Assembly (NCBI GenBank): GCA_027698105.1
Contig: JAQERH010000009.1
Coordinates: forward strand, 1-64,000
Source: Lachnospiraceae bacterium AM93-12TA
Lineage (GTDB): Bacteria; Bacillota; Clostridia; Lachnospirales; Lachnospiraceae
Length of the DNA stretch: 64,000 nucleotides
Direction: 5' to 3'
Shown here: positions 8,667-17,957 of the stretch, piece after piece
How the letters are laid out: each line of letters begins with the position of its first letter
Numbering within the stretch: the first letter of the stretch is position 1
Notes under the pieces: model-generated
The model's database searches: none
Seen by the model: only the letters and a program-made list of their open reading frames with translations
Told to the model about the DNA's origin: nothing
Position numbers and translations under genes: made by a program

Positions 8667-9973
8667 CTGGATCCCTCCTGATTTCCTGGTATTTTAAGTT
8701 CTTTTTTTTCTCTCCGATAGAAAAACGCCGCTGTCAGGCCGAAGCAGGCGGCCAGCGCTGCCATCAGAATAAAATAGGACAAAGCGCCGCCTAAAATGCC
8801 GGCTGCCCTGACACAGGGCGAAGACAGGCAGACAGCTAACGCCCCCACAGCCGTGTAGCCGATAAAAATAAACGGCTGTTTCTGCATAATCACAAGTGAA
8901 TAGTAGAATAAGTTTACATAGGCATTTCCCGCACCTCCGAGAATAATAAGGAGCAGCGCCGTCCGGCAGTCCTTCAGGGCATATCCCAGCTTAGGATAGA
9001 GAAGGCTCAGCACCGGAATACCTAAGAACCAGGCGGCTCCCACAGCAAACACGGTAAGGCCCGCAATAATAGCTGCCAGCTGCTTTACGACCACCAGATA
9101 ACCGGAAAGTTCCTTTTTCTCCCAGGACGCTGACAGCCTGGTGAGATAAGGCCGGATAACAAAACCTGCTACCAGATTGATAAAACTGGTAGGCATAAAC
9201 ACAGCCCCAAACACTGACATATCGCGGCTGGCCATATTGGCGTCTACCGCGTATTTCGATGCGGAAAATACATAAAAATCAATAATCACAGAGAGAAACA
9301 AAAGGAAATTATCCTGAAACAGCCGCCAGGTTTTTTCCTTTCTCACCCTCCAGTCCACTCCGGAAATGGATCCGATTACTGAGAGATCGAACAGCAGAAC
9401 GCCTAAAATCTGGGCGCCTACAGCTACAAAGCAGGCGAACACCAGATCCCCTGTTCCCACCAGGCTTCCCATAAAACAGATTACGGAAAGAAGGGTTCGG
9501 AAGGTATTGGATTTTCCTGTCAGGTACAGGCGCCCGTCTCTCTGAAACTCTGCCTCATAGGCATCAGCAAAGCCGTCTATAACCTTGTAGCCCACCATCA
9601 GAAACACTACAAGAGCCTTCTGCCTGCTGTAGGTTCCCCCATGGGCAGCCACATACAAAAGGCCAAAAACCAGGGCCGCCCCACAGGTGATAAACCGCAG
9701 CCGCAGGTATTCTCCAAAGGTGTATTTCTGTCTGGTGTCTGTGATGTGAAAAGGCCTGATGCCAAAATAAGCCACCATGAACATGTGCTGCCCAAAGGTC
9801 GTAAAGGCGAAGGTAAAATCCCCGCCCTGATCCTCCCCTACCACCTGGATCACGGCAATCGTCAGCATCATGGAAGCGAAGGCATATAAAAAGCTTCCAA
9901 TCATGTTCCAGATCATGTTTCTCTGTTCGATGTTCTCATCGGATCCGATGAGAAGGCGTCTCAGTAAGTTCAT
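8663..9973 (-). CDS. Polysaccharide flippase-like membrane protein (Wzx/MATE-like)
   Basis: A 436-residue protein with about twelve hydrophobic segments starting after RNMIWNMIGSFLYAFASMML, the usual opening of the oligosaccharide flippase (MOP) superfamily. Conserved-looking positions include MSVFGAVFMPTSFINLVAGFV in the seventh segment area. It would flip undecaprenyl-linked repeat units to the outer face of the membrane. ATGA overlaps couple it to licD upstream and the aminotransferase downstream. An ABC permease in the same operon could export a different glycan or a finished polymer. Confidence 0.82.
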   Translation of the reverse strand: MNLLRRLLIGSDENIEQRNMIWNMIGSFLYAFASMMLTIAVIQVVGEDQGGDFTFAFTTFGQHMFMVAYFGIRPFHITDTRQKYTFGEYLRLRFITCGAALVFGLLYVAAHGGTYSRQKALVVFLMVGYKVIDGFADAYEAEFQRDGRLYLTGKSNTFRTLLSVICFMGSLVGTGDLVFACFVAVGAQILGVLLFDLSVIGSISGVDWRVRKEKTWRLFQDNFLLFLSVIIDFYVFSASKYAVDANMASRDMSVFGAVFMPTSFINLVAGFVIRPYLTRLSASWEKKELSGYLVVVKQLAAIIAGLTVFAVGAAWFLGIPVLSLLYPKLGYALKDCRTALLLIILGGAGNAYVNLFYYSLVIMQKQPFIFIGYTAVGALAVCLSSPCVRAAGILGGALSYFILMAALAACFGLTAAFFYRREKKELKIPGNQEGSR

Positions 9974-10833
9974 TCACTCGTCTCCTCGGAAAACTGAAGC
10001 CGGTACGGATAATGGGTCTTGCGTTTCTCCACTGGCGGCAGAACCATGTAATCGCCGTACATGCTTCTCAGCATTTCATCCAGATTGGCCGGAAAGTTCA
10101 GCATTCTTCCTTCAAATTCCAGCTTCTGCAGGGGATAGCATTTCTCCCTGTCCACCACGTTCCAGTAGGGACTGGTATCCGGCAGGAAAGCCATTCTCCT
10201 GGTTTTCTGCTTTCGATAGCGGCGGCAGGCCTGCTCACACCGGAAGCGTATGCCCTCCGGTTCAATGGAAAGCAGTTCCAGTCCCCTGTGAACTGCCCTG
10301 CATACCGACCAGATAAGCTTTGCCTTGATCCCCTTCTGGGCCAGAGTCGGCTCCGGAATACTCCTTAAAATCAAAAGCTTGCTGTAAAACCAGGCTTCCC
10401 AGGACTGAATCTGGTACAGAATCGGATTATCTGACACATTGTCCAGTACATACAGATCCAGGAAAATGCCGAAGGGACAGTCCACATCCTTCATCACCTT
10501 CTCTGCAAACACAGTTCCCCTCTTCACCAGCCTGGTGGTCATCAGGGGGTAGTTGGGATAATTTTTTCCATTCAGAACCAGATATTTTTCCCCCATGGTC
10601 TTCTGGATAATCTTGATAAATTTATCGAAATCATGCCGGGGCATGGCAATGTCAATGTCATCGTCCCAGGGAATAAATCCCCTGTGACGGACTGCTCCGA
10701 TACCTGTTCCGGCAATTCCAAAGTATTCCAGATGGTATTTATCACAGACTGCCATAAAATCGTCCAGGATTGATAAAATCTCTCCCTGCAGACGCTTAAG
10801 CGTCTCCGGCTCGTAAAATTCCGGATGTCCCAT
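9970..10833 (-). CDS. LicD family phosphotransferase
   Basis: A 287-residue LicD protein. The family signature GAVRHRGFIPWDDDIDIAMP near residue 47 supplies the DDDID acids that bind metal and the CDP-activated donor; DFDKFIK follows. LicD proteins transfer phosphocholine or other CDP-linked groups to cell-surface glycans. Here the likely donor is the product of the LicC/PntC-like enzyme three genes further along the operon. The start lies one base after the glf stop codon, so translation is probably coupled. Its acceptor sugar is unknown. Confidence 0.9.
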   Translation of the reverse strand: MGHPEFYEPETLKRLQGEILSILDDFMAVCDKYHLEYFGIAGTGIGAVRHRGFIPWDDDIDIAMPRHDFDKFIKIIQKTMGEKYLVLNGKNYPNYPLMTTRLVKRGTVFAEKVMKDVDCPFGIFLDLYVLDNVSDNPILYQIQSWEAWFYSKLLILRSIPEPTLAQKGIKAKLIWSVCRAVHRGLELLSIEPEGIRFRCEQACRRYRKQKTRRMAFLPDTSPYWNVVDREKCYPLQKLEFEGRMLNFPANLDEMLRSMYGDYMVLPPVEKRKTHYPYRLQFSEETSE

Positions 10834-10834
10834 G

Positions 10835-11932
10835 CTATATTTCCTCCTTGGCCCGATCCAGAGCGGAGCGGATCACCTTGTCCATATCATAGTAGCGGTA
10901 TTCCGCCAGACGGCCTCCGAAAATAACCCGCTCCTCCTTCTCTGCCAGCTCTCTGTACTTTTCGTAGAGAGCCTGATTTTTCTCATCATTCACCGGATAA
11001 TAAGGCTCCATGCCAGGCTTCCAGTCAGCCGGGTACTCTCTGGTGATCACTGTCTTTTCCTGGGTTCCGAACTCAAAATGCTTGTGCTCAATGATCCTTG
11101 TAAACGGCGTCTCCCTGTCTGTGTAATTGACAACAGCCACGCCCTGATAATTGTCAGTATCAAGTGTTTCCGTCTCAAACCGCAGGCTTCTGTACTCCAG
11201 ATTTCCAAACCGGTATCCAAAATATCCGTCAATAGTTCCGGCATACACAATTCTTTCCGCTATATTCTCATATTCTTCTCTGTGTTCCAGGTAATCCACG
11301 CCTGTCCAGATTTCGCAGCCCTCAAACAGTCGTTCAATCAGGGCATTGTAGCCATCCACAGGAATCCCCTGATAAGGGTCGTTAAAATAATTGTTATCGT
11401 AAGTGTAGCGCACCGGAAGGCGGCGGATAATAAAACCCGGAAGATCTCTGCAGTCTCTTCCCCACTGTTTTTCCGTATAGCCCTTTACCAGCTTTTTGTA
11501 AATATCCGTTCCCACCAGGCTGATGGCCTGCTCCTCCAGATTCTTCGGCTCACCCTGAATCACAGAACGCTGCCGCTCAATAATCTCTCTGGCCTCCTGG
11601 GGAGTGGAGATATTCCACATCCGGCTGAAGGTATTCATATTAAAAGGCATGTTGTACATCTGCCCTTTGTAATTGGCCACCGGACTGTTGGTATACCGGT
11701 TAAATTCCGTAAACTGATTGACAAAGTCCCATACCTCCCGGTCAGAGGTATGGAAAATGTGAGCGCCGTAGCGGTGTACCCGGATCCCTTCCATCTCTTC
11801 ACAGTAAATATTTCCTCCGATGTGATCCCGCTTTTCCAGCACCAGACAGGTCTTCCCCTGTTTTCTGGCCATATAGGCGAAGACTGCACAGTACAGACCG
11901 CTCCCCACCAGCAGATAGTCATATTGTTTCAT
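10835..11932 (-). CDS. glf: UDP-galactopyranose mutase
   Basis: FAD enzyme that interconverts UDP-galactopyranose and UDP-galactofuranose. The 365-residue length is typical. The N-terminus has a dinucleotide loop (VGSGLYCAVFAYMA) followed by LEKRDHIGGNIYCEE; YGAHIFHT near 55 and REYPADWKPGMEPYYP near 295 are the family's substrate-binding stretches with conserved Arg and Tyr. It is the first gene of the polysaccharide operon and predicts galactofuranose in the product. A promoter should lie in 11933-12040, but no strong -35/-10 pair could be fixed there. Confidence 0.95.
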   Translation of the reverse strand: MKQYDYLLVGSGLYCAVFAYMARKQGKTCLVLEKRDHIGGNIYCEEMEGIRVHRYGAHIFHTSDREVWDFVNQFTEFNRYTNSPVANYKGQMYNMPFNMNTFSRMWNISTPQEAREIIERQRSVIQGEPKNLEEQAISLVGTDIYKKLVKGYTEKQWGRDCRDLPGFIIRRLPVRYTYDNNYFNDPYQGIPVDGYNALIERLFEGCEIWTGVDYLEHREEYENIAERIVYAGTIDGYFGYRFGNLEYRSLRFETETLDTDNYQGVAVVNYTDRETPFTRIIEHKHFEFGTQEKTVITREYPADWKPGMEPYYPVNDEKNQALYEKYRELAEKEERVIFGGRLAEYRYYDMDKVIRSALDRAKEEI

Positions 11933-12041
11933 TTTGCCTGACTCCTTCTCTTTTCACGATTTTTACGATTGTTCTATTTTACTATACTTGATCTGGAAAG
12001 TAAAGGCAGGCGGGAGTAAGAGATTCTTCTGCTTCTTCCAT

Positions 12042-12104
12042 TATGCACGAGGAAAAATTTTCGGTGACTTTAAGTGGAACAAGAAAATTTTTTCCTCGTG
12101 CATA
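12042..12104. repeat. Long palindrome with conserved 20-nt loop, copy 1
   Basis: The arm 12044-12062 (TGCACGAGGAAAAATTTTC) is complementary to 12083-12102 with a single T bulge, and flanking bases extend it to 12042-12104. The loop at 12063-12082 reads GGTGACTTTAAGTGGAACAA. The same loop, in the opposite orientation and with one difference, lies inside an unrelated stem at 53131-53150. The palindrome lies between the stop of the GGDEF/EAL gene and the start of glf. It could act as a terminator for the former, but no clean T-run follows the stem. Confidence 0.85.
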
Positions 12105-12110
12105 CTTTTT

Positions 12111-12132
12111 CGGTGACTTTAAGCAGAACAGG
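12111..12132. repeat. Partial copy of the conserved loop sequence
   Basis: CGGTGACTTTAAGCAGAACAGG repeats the 12063-12082 loop with TG changed to CA, preceded by the same TTTTC. The 3' side begins GAAA, so a four-base neck (TTTC/GAAA) remains, but outer flanks do not pair. It ends seven bases from the stop codon of the GGDEF/EAL gene. It may be a decayed or half-built copy of the neighbouring palindrome. Confidence 0.7.
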
Positions 12133-12138
12133 AAACTT

Positions 12139-15100
12139 TTACTCGCAATAACTGTACTGGTTTTTCCCCTTCTTCTTGCTCTCGTACAGAGCCCGATCCG
12201 CTTTTCTCAGCTCCTCTTTATAGTCGAAATCGATTCCCTCTGCCAGACTGATTCCTGCACTGCAGGACAGAGATACTGGCTCTGCCGCCTTCAGCCGTTC
12301 AAACAGCTGCTTCATTCTGCGATCCAGAATTCCCTTATCTGTCACATCCTTCACAAATACCAGGAACTCGTCTCCTCCCAGTCTTCCAATCAGGTCGTGG
12401 CTCCTAAAGGTGCTTCTTAAGACTTCTGCCAGGGACTTTAGCAACTCGTCCCCTGCCAGGTGGCCGAACTGATCGTTTACCTGCTTGAAATTATCTAAAT
12501 CCAGGATGATCAAAGCTCCTTTTCTGCCCTTTTCAGAAGACATGAATTCCCGGACCTCGCTCTCAAAAATATTCCTGTTATATACATTGGTCAGCGGGTC
12601 TCTTCTGGCAGCCCGCTCCTGCTCCATCTCTCTCCTCTTCTCTGCGTCAATGTTCTTCATATACATAAGAGCATACATATTTTCTGTATACCGATCCTGA
12701 AATACATGAAATACCAGCTTCATCCAGCACTGGCGTCCGTCTATCATACGCCGGAACAGCATTTCCTGGGTCGGTACTCCACTTTTATACATTTCCTTTA
12801 TGTTCTGGAGACTGATATGATTCTGATATCGTTCACGGTCTTCCTTACAGATAACCTGTTCAATCTGCCTCTTAATGATTTCGTCAAAGCTGCAGCCCTG
12901 CTCCTGGCTTTCTGTCTTGTAATGTTCCCACAGTCCGCCTGCCTGCATCACCTTTTCACTCTCCACATCCACCTCTGCATAGGCCACTGTCTCGGAGAGC
13001 AGCGCTTCATAGAAGTCTGTTTTTCTCATGTACTCCAGCTCCATAGACCGCTCCTCATCTGCCAGATCCATCAGAACTGCTATGGTATATAAGTCCTCCG
13101 CCTTGCTGCTCAAATGCCTTGTTTTTACTTTAAACCATTTATACTCTCCGCTCTTGACCCGAAACAGCATCTCCCTGCTGTCCATATCCTCTTTTTTATG
13201 GACATCCTGGAACAGTTCCCGAAACTCCCCGGCAAAATGAGGGTGCACCATCTGGGTCTGAATCCAGCGTTCAGGAAAATCCTCCTCCTTGGCTTCGCTG
13301 CCAGCCAGCATGGTTCGGTCTGTATGGAAATAAATGGCCTGTTTTTTTTCATTGTACTCGAACATCTCGCTCTTGACTCCGTCCGGCAGGAAATCCGGAC
13401 GTTCCAGGTCACTGATAATCCTGTGGTAACCCTCCAGACAAATCATATCGCCTCTGTCCGCAGCCCTGACTGTCATGCACCGAACCGTTACCTCACCTTT
13501 CACCGGATGGTTCCAGGTATATTCCACCTGAACAATCTTTCCTGTGCTGATACAGTTTTCTACCGCCATATTAATGTAGTGATAATAACCTGCATTGATC
13601 CGGCTGTACCAGTGAGAATAGCACTCCTCAGGCGTAAGCTTCTCTGTAATTCCCATGATCCGACGCATAACCGGGTCCGCATACATCTCGCTCTTTCCTG
13701 TCTGAGGATCCAGGCGGATCTCCCAGAGTCCCAAATCTGTATTTTCCAGAATTTCTGCATACTGGGAGTCAGAAAGGCAGCTTCCTCTGTGCTGGTTTTT
13801 GCAGCTCTCGCCTTTTTCCATCAGATATTCCCTTCTCTGATGATCCATGTTTTCCCACTCTTCCATATTTATAGCCAGCTCCAGGCGTGCTGTTCTGCCC
13901 TGCCAGGCAATCAGCTTATCCTTTAAAATATATCTGGATCCAAGAAAAGTATTCTCCCGTTCCCACACATGAAATCTGCTTTTGCAGAGCTTCCCATTTG
14001 TACAAAACTCACAGGGCTTCTCCTTTCCCTGCAGGACTTCATAGCATTTTCGTCCCTTGTAATCATAAATTCCTGTGATTTTCCGTCCCTGGGCATTCAT
14101 ATAATACAGCTCATAGGTATCTACATCGCTGACATAGATAATTTCATCCATATCCTCTGCTATCGTTCCAATCTCCTCCTGGCGGAGATTTTCCAGCATT
14201 CTGTCCTCTGCATGAAAATCAAGCCTGCGCAGCTGTTCCTCTCTTTTTTCACGTTTCTGATACTCCTTTGTATCATCGCACAGATAAAGGCGCTCAAATT
14301 CCTCCGCTCTATAAGGCCGCGCAAAGAGAAATCCCTGAAGGACATCCGGATTCAGCTCCTTTAAAGCTAAAAGTTCCTCCTCCGTCTCCACTCCTTCGCA
14401 GCAGACCTTAATCCTGGCGCTGTGAGCCAGCTCAATCATATTGCTGAGCAGCCTGTAATTGTAGGCGTTGTGCTGAATGCGGCTGACAAAACAACGGTCA
14501 ATTTTCGTCTCATCCACGTCAATACTCTTTAAATAACTTAAGCTGGAATAACCTGTTCCGAAATCGTCGATAGAAATCTGGATTCCATACCGTTTCCACT
14601 CATAAAAAATCTTATTAAAATAAGAATAATCCTGAAGCTGCATGCTTTCCGTCACCTCCAGGGTCAAAGCCTCCCCTGGAAGATCCATCTGCTGCAGGAG
14701 TTCCAGTACAGCCTTTTCAATCCCTTTCTGGCGCAGCTGCACATAGGAAATATTGACGCTGATATGGAAATCCAAAAGCTTCTTTCTCCACTCTCTGCAC
14801 TGCCGGATCGCTGTCTCCAGCACCCACATGCCAACCTGGCAGATCATGCCGCTCTGCTCCAGCAGTGGAATAAATTCTGCAGGCCCTACCATACCCCTGG
14901 AAGGTGATTCGTAACGAAGAAGCGCCTCTGCTCCATAGAGGCTGTAGTCCCTGCTGCCGATCTGAGGCTGATAGCAGAGGTAAAAGCCGCTGCAGCCATT
15001 CCTGACAGAAGCCCTCATCTCATCCTGAAGCGCAATCTGCTCCAGATTCCTCTGGTAATCGTCCGATGAAAAAAATACCAGAGTGTTCTTTCCCTCTCTC

Positions 15101-15903
15101 TTTGCCCGATCCAGAGCATTCTCCGCATACTGGCATACCTGGCCCCCATCTATTTCATCTCCGCACCTGTAGGACGCCACTCCGGCAGAGATAGTGCAGT
15201 ATTTTTCCAGATCTCTTTTTGCAGCATCATAAAAATGCAGAATATCTTCCCGGTACTTTTCAGGAAAATTCACTGCAAAGCAGTCTCCTGCCAGACGGTA
15301 CAGCTGCAGCGGAAATTCCGCCAGATTTTCCAGCGTCTCCGTCATGGTTTTTAAAATATAATTTCCAAAGGTTCTTCCATTCTTTACATTAATGCTTTTA
15401 AAATTATCAATTCCCAGAACCATCAGATATCCGCTGCACTGCCCCAGACAGTCGCCCATATCCTCCAGGAATTTGTCATAATTCCAGAGACCTGTTAAAT
15501 TATCCAGCTTCTGGCTGACTGCCAGTTCGGACATACTTCCTGCTAAAAAAACAGGCTTCCCTTTTTCATCCTTCTGGACCACACTTTTAATGTTTATCCA
15601 TACCCGGTGTCCGTCCCGATCTGTAATTCTGTAATCTATGGTATGACCATCCTTAACCCCGCTTGCTATTTCCTCAATATCTTTCTTCAGCTGCCTGCAG
15701 TCTCTATGGTGTACAATATTTTCCCAGCACTCAAAAGGGATGCCTTCCTCACCTGGAAGGGGAAGAGGGTATTTGTCACATATTTTATCTGCAATATGAA
15801 TTCGTCGATTCACTAAATCCAATACATAAAGATAATCATTAGTGCTCTCCGAAAAAAAGCGGACTGTTTTTTTATATAGCTGCAGTTCTTCGTTTACGTT
15901 CAT
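12139..15903 (-). CDS. Multi-PAS GGDEF-EAL-GGDEF cyclic di-GMP signalling protein
   Basis: A 1254-residue cytoplasmic protein. Order: PAS-like (about 10-125), degenerate GGDEF (about 132-290; the active-site motif is AGDCF), EAL (about 300-545), then three PAS-like regions (about 575-1060), then a complete GGDEF (about 1085-1250). The EAL domain keeps EALLRYE, LEVTES, DDFGTGYSS, KIDR and EGVET, so phosphodiesterase activity is expected. The C-terminal domain keeps LGGDEF and, five residues before it, RSHD, the RxxD product-inhibition site. The PAS after the EAL carries PCEFCTNGKLC, a Cys motif common in clostridial relatives. No membrane segment is seen. It is monocistronic, with the conserved-loop palindrome downstream. 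Confidence 0.92.
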   Translation of the reverse strand: MNVNEELQLYKKTVRFFSESTNDYLYVLDLVNRRIHIADKICDKYPLPLPGEEGIPFECWENIVHHRDCRQLKKDIEEIASGVKDGHTIDYRITDRDGHRVWINIKSVVQKDEKGKPVFLAGSMSELAVSQKLDNLTGLWNYDKFLEDMGDCLGQCSGYLMVLGIDNFKSINVKNGRTFGNYILKTMTETLENLAEFPLQLYRLAGDCFAVNFPEKYREDILHFYDAAKRDLEKYCTISAGVASYRCGDEIDGGQVCQYAENALDRAKREGKNTLVFFSSDDYQRNLEQIALQDEMRASVRNGCSGFYLCYQPQIGSRDYSLYGAEALLRYESPSRGMVGPAEFIPLLEQSGMICQVGMWVLETAIRQCREWRKKLLDFHISVNISYVQLRQKGIEKAVLELLQQMDLPGEALTLEVTESMQLQDYSYFNKIFYEWKRYGIQISIDDFGTGYSSLSYLKSIDVDETKIDRCFVSRIQHNAYNYRLLSNMIELAHSARIKVCCEGVETEEELLALKELNPDVLQGFLFARPYRAEEFERLYLCDDTKEYQKREKREEQLRRLDFHAEDRMLENLRQEEIGTIAEDMDEIIYVSDVDTYELYYMNAQGRKITGIYDYKGRKCYEVLQGKEKPCEFCTNGKLCKSRFHVWERENTFLGSRYILKDKLIAWQGRTARLELAINMEEWENMDHQRREYLMEKGESCKNQHRGSCLSDSQYAEILENTDLGLWEIRLDPQTGKSEMYADPVMRRIMGITEKLTPEECYSHWYSRINAGYYHYINMAVENCISTGKIVQVEYTWNHPVKGEVTVRCMTVRAADRGDMICLEGYHRIISDLERPDFLPDGVKSEMFEYNEKKQAIYFHTDRTMLAGSEAKEEDFPERWIQTQMVHPHFAGEFRELFQDVHKKEDMDSREMLFRVKSGEYKWFKVKTRHLSSKAEDLYTIAVLMDLADEERSMELEYMRKTDFYEALLSETVAYAEVDVESEKVMQAGGLWEHYKTESQEQGCSFDEIIKRQIEQVICKEDRERYQNHISLQNIKEMYKSGVPTQEMLFRRMIDGRQCWMKLVFHVFQDRYTENMYALMYMKNIDAEKRREMEQERAARRDPLTNVYNRNIFESEVREFMSSEKGRKGALIILDLDNFKQVNDQFGHLAGDELLKSLAEVLRSTFRSHDLIGRLGGDEFLVFVKDVTDKGILDRRMKQLFERLKAAEPVSLSCSAGISLAEGIDFDYKEELRKADRALYESKKKGKNQYSYCE

Positions 15904-16014
15904 ACTTATTTTCCTGCCTTTCTCCTTCTCTTCATTTTATCATCCTCATGCCAATTTCTCCATGAGAATTTTCAGAACCGGCACAAAAGGAGCAAAAAAT
16001 TTTACTCTACAGCG

Positions 16015-16049
16015 AAAAAAGGATGCGCCAGCCTTCTGAAACGCATCCT
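16015..16049 (-). terminator. Intrinsic terminator of leuA
   Basis: AGGATGCG (16020-16027) pairs with CGCATCCT (16042-16049), and on the minus strand the stem is followed by six T (16015-16020). It lies about 70 nt after the leuA stop codon. Confidence 0.85.
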
Positions 16050-16117
16050 CTTATCTAATATAAATATTCTTTTATCATATCCTCTGCCATGGCGGCAGAA
16101 ACTGACTTCCCTGCTCT

Positions 16118-17794
16118 TTAATTTTCTTTGTAAAACAGGCGGTTGACTGCGCTGAAAATACCGCGGATAGAAGCTCTTGTAATGTTGGAACTAATTCCTA
16201 CACCGTAAGTGGTACGTCCGCTCTTTACATCTAACAGGTGAATGTAGGAAGCCGCCTGAGCTCCGGAACCAGAACGCAGCGCATGTTCCGTATAGTCCAG
16301 AACCCGGATTTCCACGCCCAGAGTGTCCTCCAGTCCTCTCTGAATCGCGTCAATCGGTCCATTTCCGACTCCCTCAAATCTCTTCTCTTCTCCATGGTCT
16401 GTGTAAATAACGTCTGCCACTGTAGCAAACTCGCCCTCATCCAGCTCTCTGTCTGTAATCTGGCATTTTCTGAAGTGAACCGGTTCCTTGCGCTCGATGT
16501 AATTCTTCTGGAACTCTGCAAAAATCTGCTCCGGATCCACTTCTCCCTGAGCCTCCGCAATTTTCTGAATAATGTCTGCAAACTCCTTGTGCATTCCCTT
16601 GGGAAGCTTGAAGCCGTAGAAGGTATCCATGACAAAGGCCACGCCGCCCTTTCCGGACTGGCTGTTAATGCGGACTACCGGCTCGTATTCCCTGCCGATA
16701 TCGCTGGGATCAATCGGCAGATAGGGTACCTCCCAGATGCCGTCTGTTCTCTTTGAAAGAGCCTGCATTCCCTTGCTGATAGCATCCTGGTGGGAACCGG
16801 AAAATGCGGTAAACACCAGCTTTCCGGCGTAGGGATGACGGGGATTCACAGGCATCTTGGTACACCGCTCGCAGGTGTCTACAATCTCCCTGATATTCTC
16901 AATCTCCAGCTCCGGATTAATTCCCTGGGAAAACATATTATAGGCAATATTTAAAATATCTACATTTCCTGTACGCTCGCCGTTTCCAAGAAGAGTTCCC
17001 TCCACCCTCTCCGCGCCTGCTAAAAGAGCCAGCTCTGTGGCAGCAATTCCAGTTCCCCTGTCATTGTGGAGATGGATACTTAAAATAATGCTGTCCCTGT
17101 CTTTAAAATGATTATTCATCCACTCGATCTGATCTGCGTAGACGTTAGGAGTTGTCATCTCCACTGTGGCAGGAAGATTAATAATCATCTTATTCTCCGG
17201 CGTCGGCTGCCACTCCTCCTGAACAGCAGTACAGATATCAAGGGCAAAATCAAGCTCTGTGCCTGTAAAGCTCTCCGGAGAATACTCCAGGATAATCTCC
17301 CCCTCATGGGCCTGCATATATTTCTTTACCAGCTTAACGCCTTCTACAGCAATCTCCTTGATTTCATCCCGATCCTTATGGAAGACCACCTCTCTCTGTA
17401 AGGTAGAGGTGGAATTATAAATATGAACAATGGCCTTTTTCACACCCTGGATCGCTTCAAAGGTGCGGCGGATCAGATGCTCTCTGCACTGTGTCAGCAC
17501 CTGAACTGTCACATCGTCAGGAATCATCCTGCGCTCCACCAGCTGCCTTAAAAAGTCAAATTCTATCTGGGACGCAGCCGGAAAACCAATCTCTATCTCC
17601 TTAAAGCCCATCTTCACCAGAAGGCGGAACATCTCCATCTTCTCTTCCACTACCATCGGCTCAATCAAGGCCTGGTTTCCGTCTCTCAGATCTACGCTGC
17701 ACCAGATCGGTGCCTTCTCAATCTGGCGGCCCGGCCACTGTCTTTCCGGGAAATCTACTACAGGAACTCTCTTATATTTCTTATAATTCAGCAT
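16118..17794 (-). CDS. leuA: 2-isopropylmalate synthase
   Basis: Condenses acetyl-CoA with 2-oxoisovalerate, the first committed step of leucine synthesis. The 558-residue protein belongs to the long LeuA class: WCSVDLRDGNQAL near residue 32 (metal and substrate site), LHLHNDRGTGIA near 240 (metal His), GNGERTGNVD near 275, and a C-terminal regulatory domain after about 430 ending in the GVGISSNI region. The ATG at 17794 is preferred to one at 17809 because GGAGGAGAAG sits just upstream of it and the first would use the ribosome site as codons. No other leu gene is adjacent. A leader of about 155 nt precedes it. Confidence 0.95.
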   Translation of the reverse strand: MLNYKKYKRVPVVDFPERQWPGRQIEKAPIWCSVDLRDGNQALIEPMVVEEKMEMFRLLVKMGFKEIEIGFPAASQIEFDFLRQLVERRMIPDDVTVQVLTQCREHLIRRTFEAIQGVKKAIVHIYNSTSTLQREVVFHKDRDEIKEIAVEGVKLVKKYMQAHEGEIILEYSPESFTGTELDFALDICTAVQEEWQPTPENKMIINLPATVEMTTPNVYADQIEWMNNHFKDRDSIILSIHLHNDRGTGIAATELALLAGAERVEGTLLGNGERTGNVDILNIAYNMFSQGINPELEIENIREIVDTCERCTKMPVNPRHPYAGKLVFTAFSGSHQDAISKGMQALSKRTDGIWEVPYLPIDPSDIGREYEPVVRINSQSGKGGVAFVMDTFYGFKLPKGMHKEFADIIQKIAEAQGEVDPEQIFAEFQKNYIERKEPVHFRKCQITDRELDEGEFATVADVIYTDHGEEKRFEGVGNGPIDAIQRGLEDTLGVEIRVLDYTEHALRSGSGAQAASYIHLLDVKSGRTTYGVGISSNITRASIRGIFSAVNRLFYKEN

Positions 17795-17957
17795 ATCCTT
17801 CTCCTCCAATTCTCAAGTATTTCCGGTTATTCCATCTGGTTTTCACTCAAGCGTTGGAGTCGATAAACCACGCCATAATGTTTTACTATGAAAATTGTTA
17901 TCTTCTCAGGTCTAACCCCATGTCCATCATTCCTTTTCTTTCTGAAAATATGGCGTT
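17795..17957 (-). promoter_or_regulatory. Structured 5' leader of leuA
   Basis: From the inferred transcript start (about 17951) to the leuA ATG the RNA can form a long-range stem (17949-17956 with 17870-17877, eight pairs) and a nested hairpin (GGTTT/AAACC enclosing ACTC/GAGT, about 17837-17868). No T-box consensus and no terminator with a T-run are seen. A ten-codon frame, MMDMGLDLRR, lies in the loop and has two leucines, too few to be persuasive as an attenuation peptide. Confidence 0.4.
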
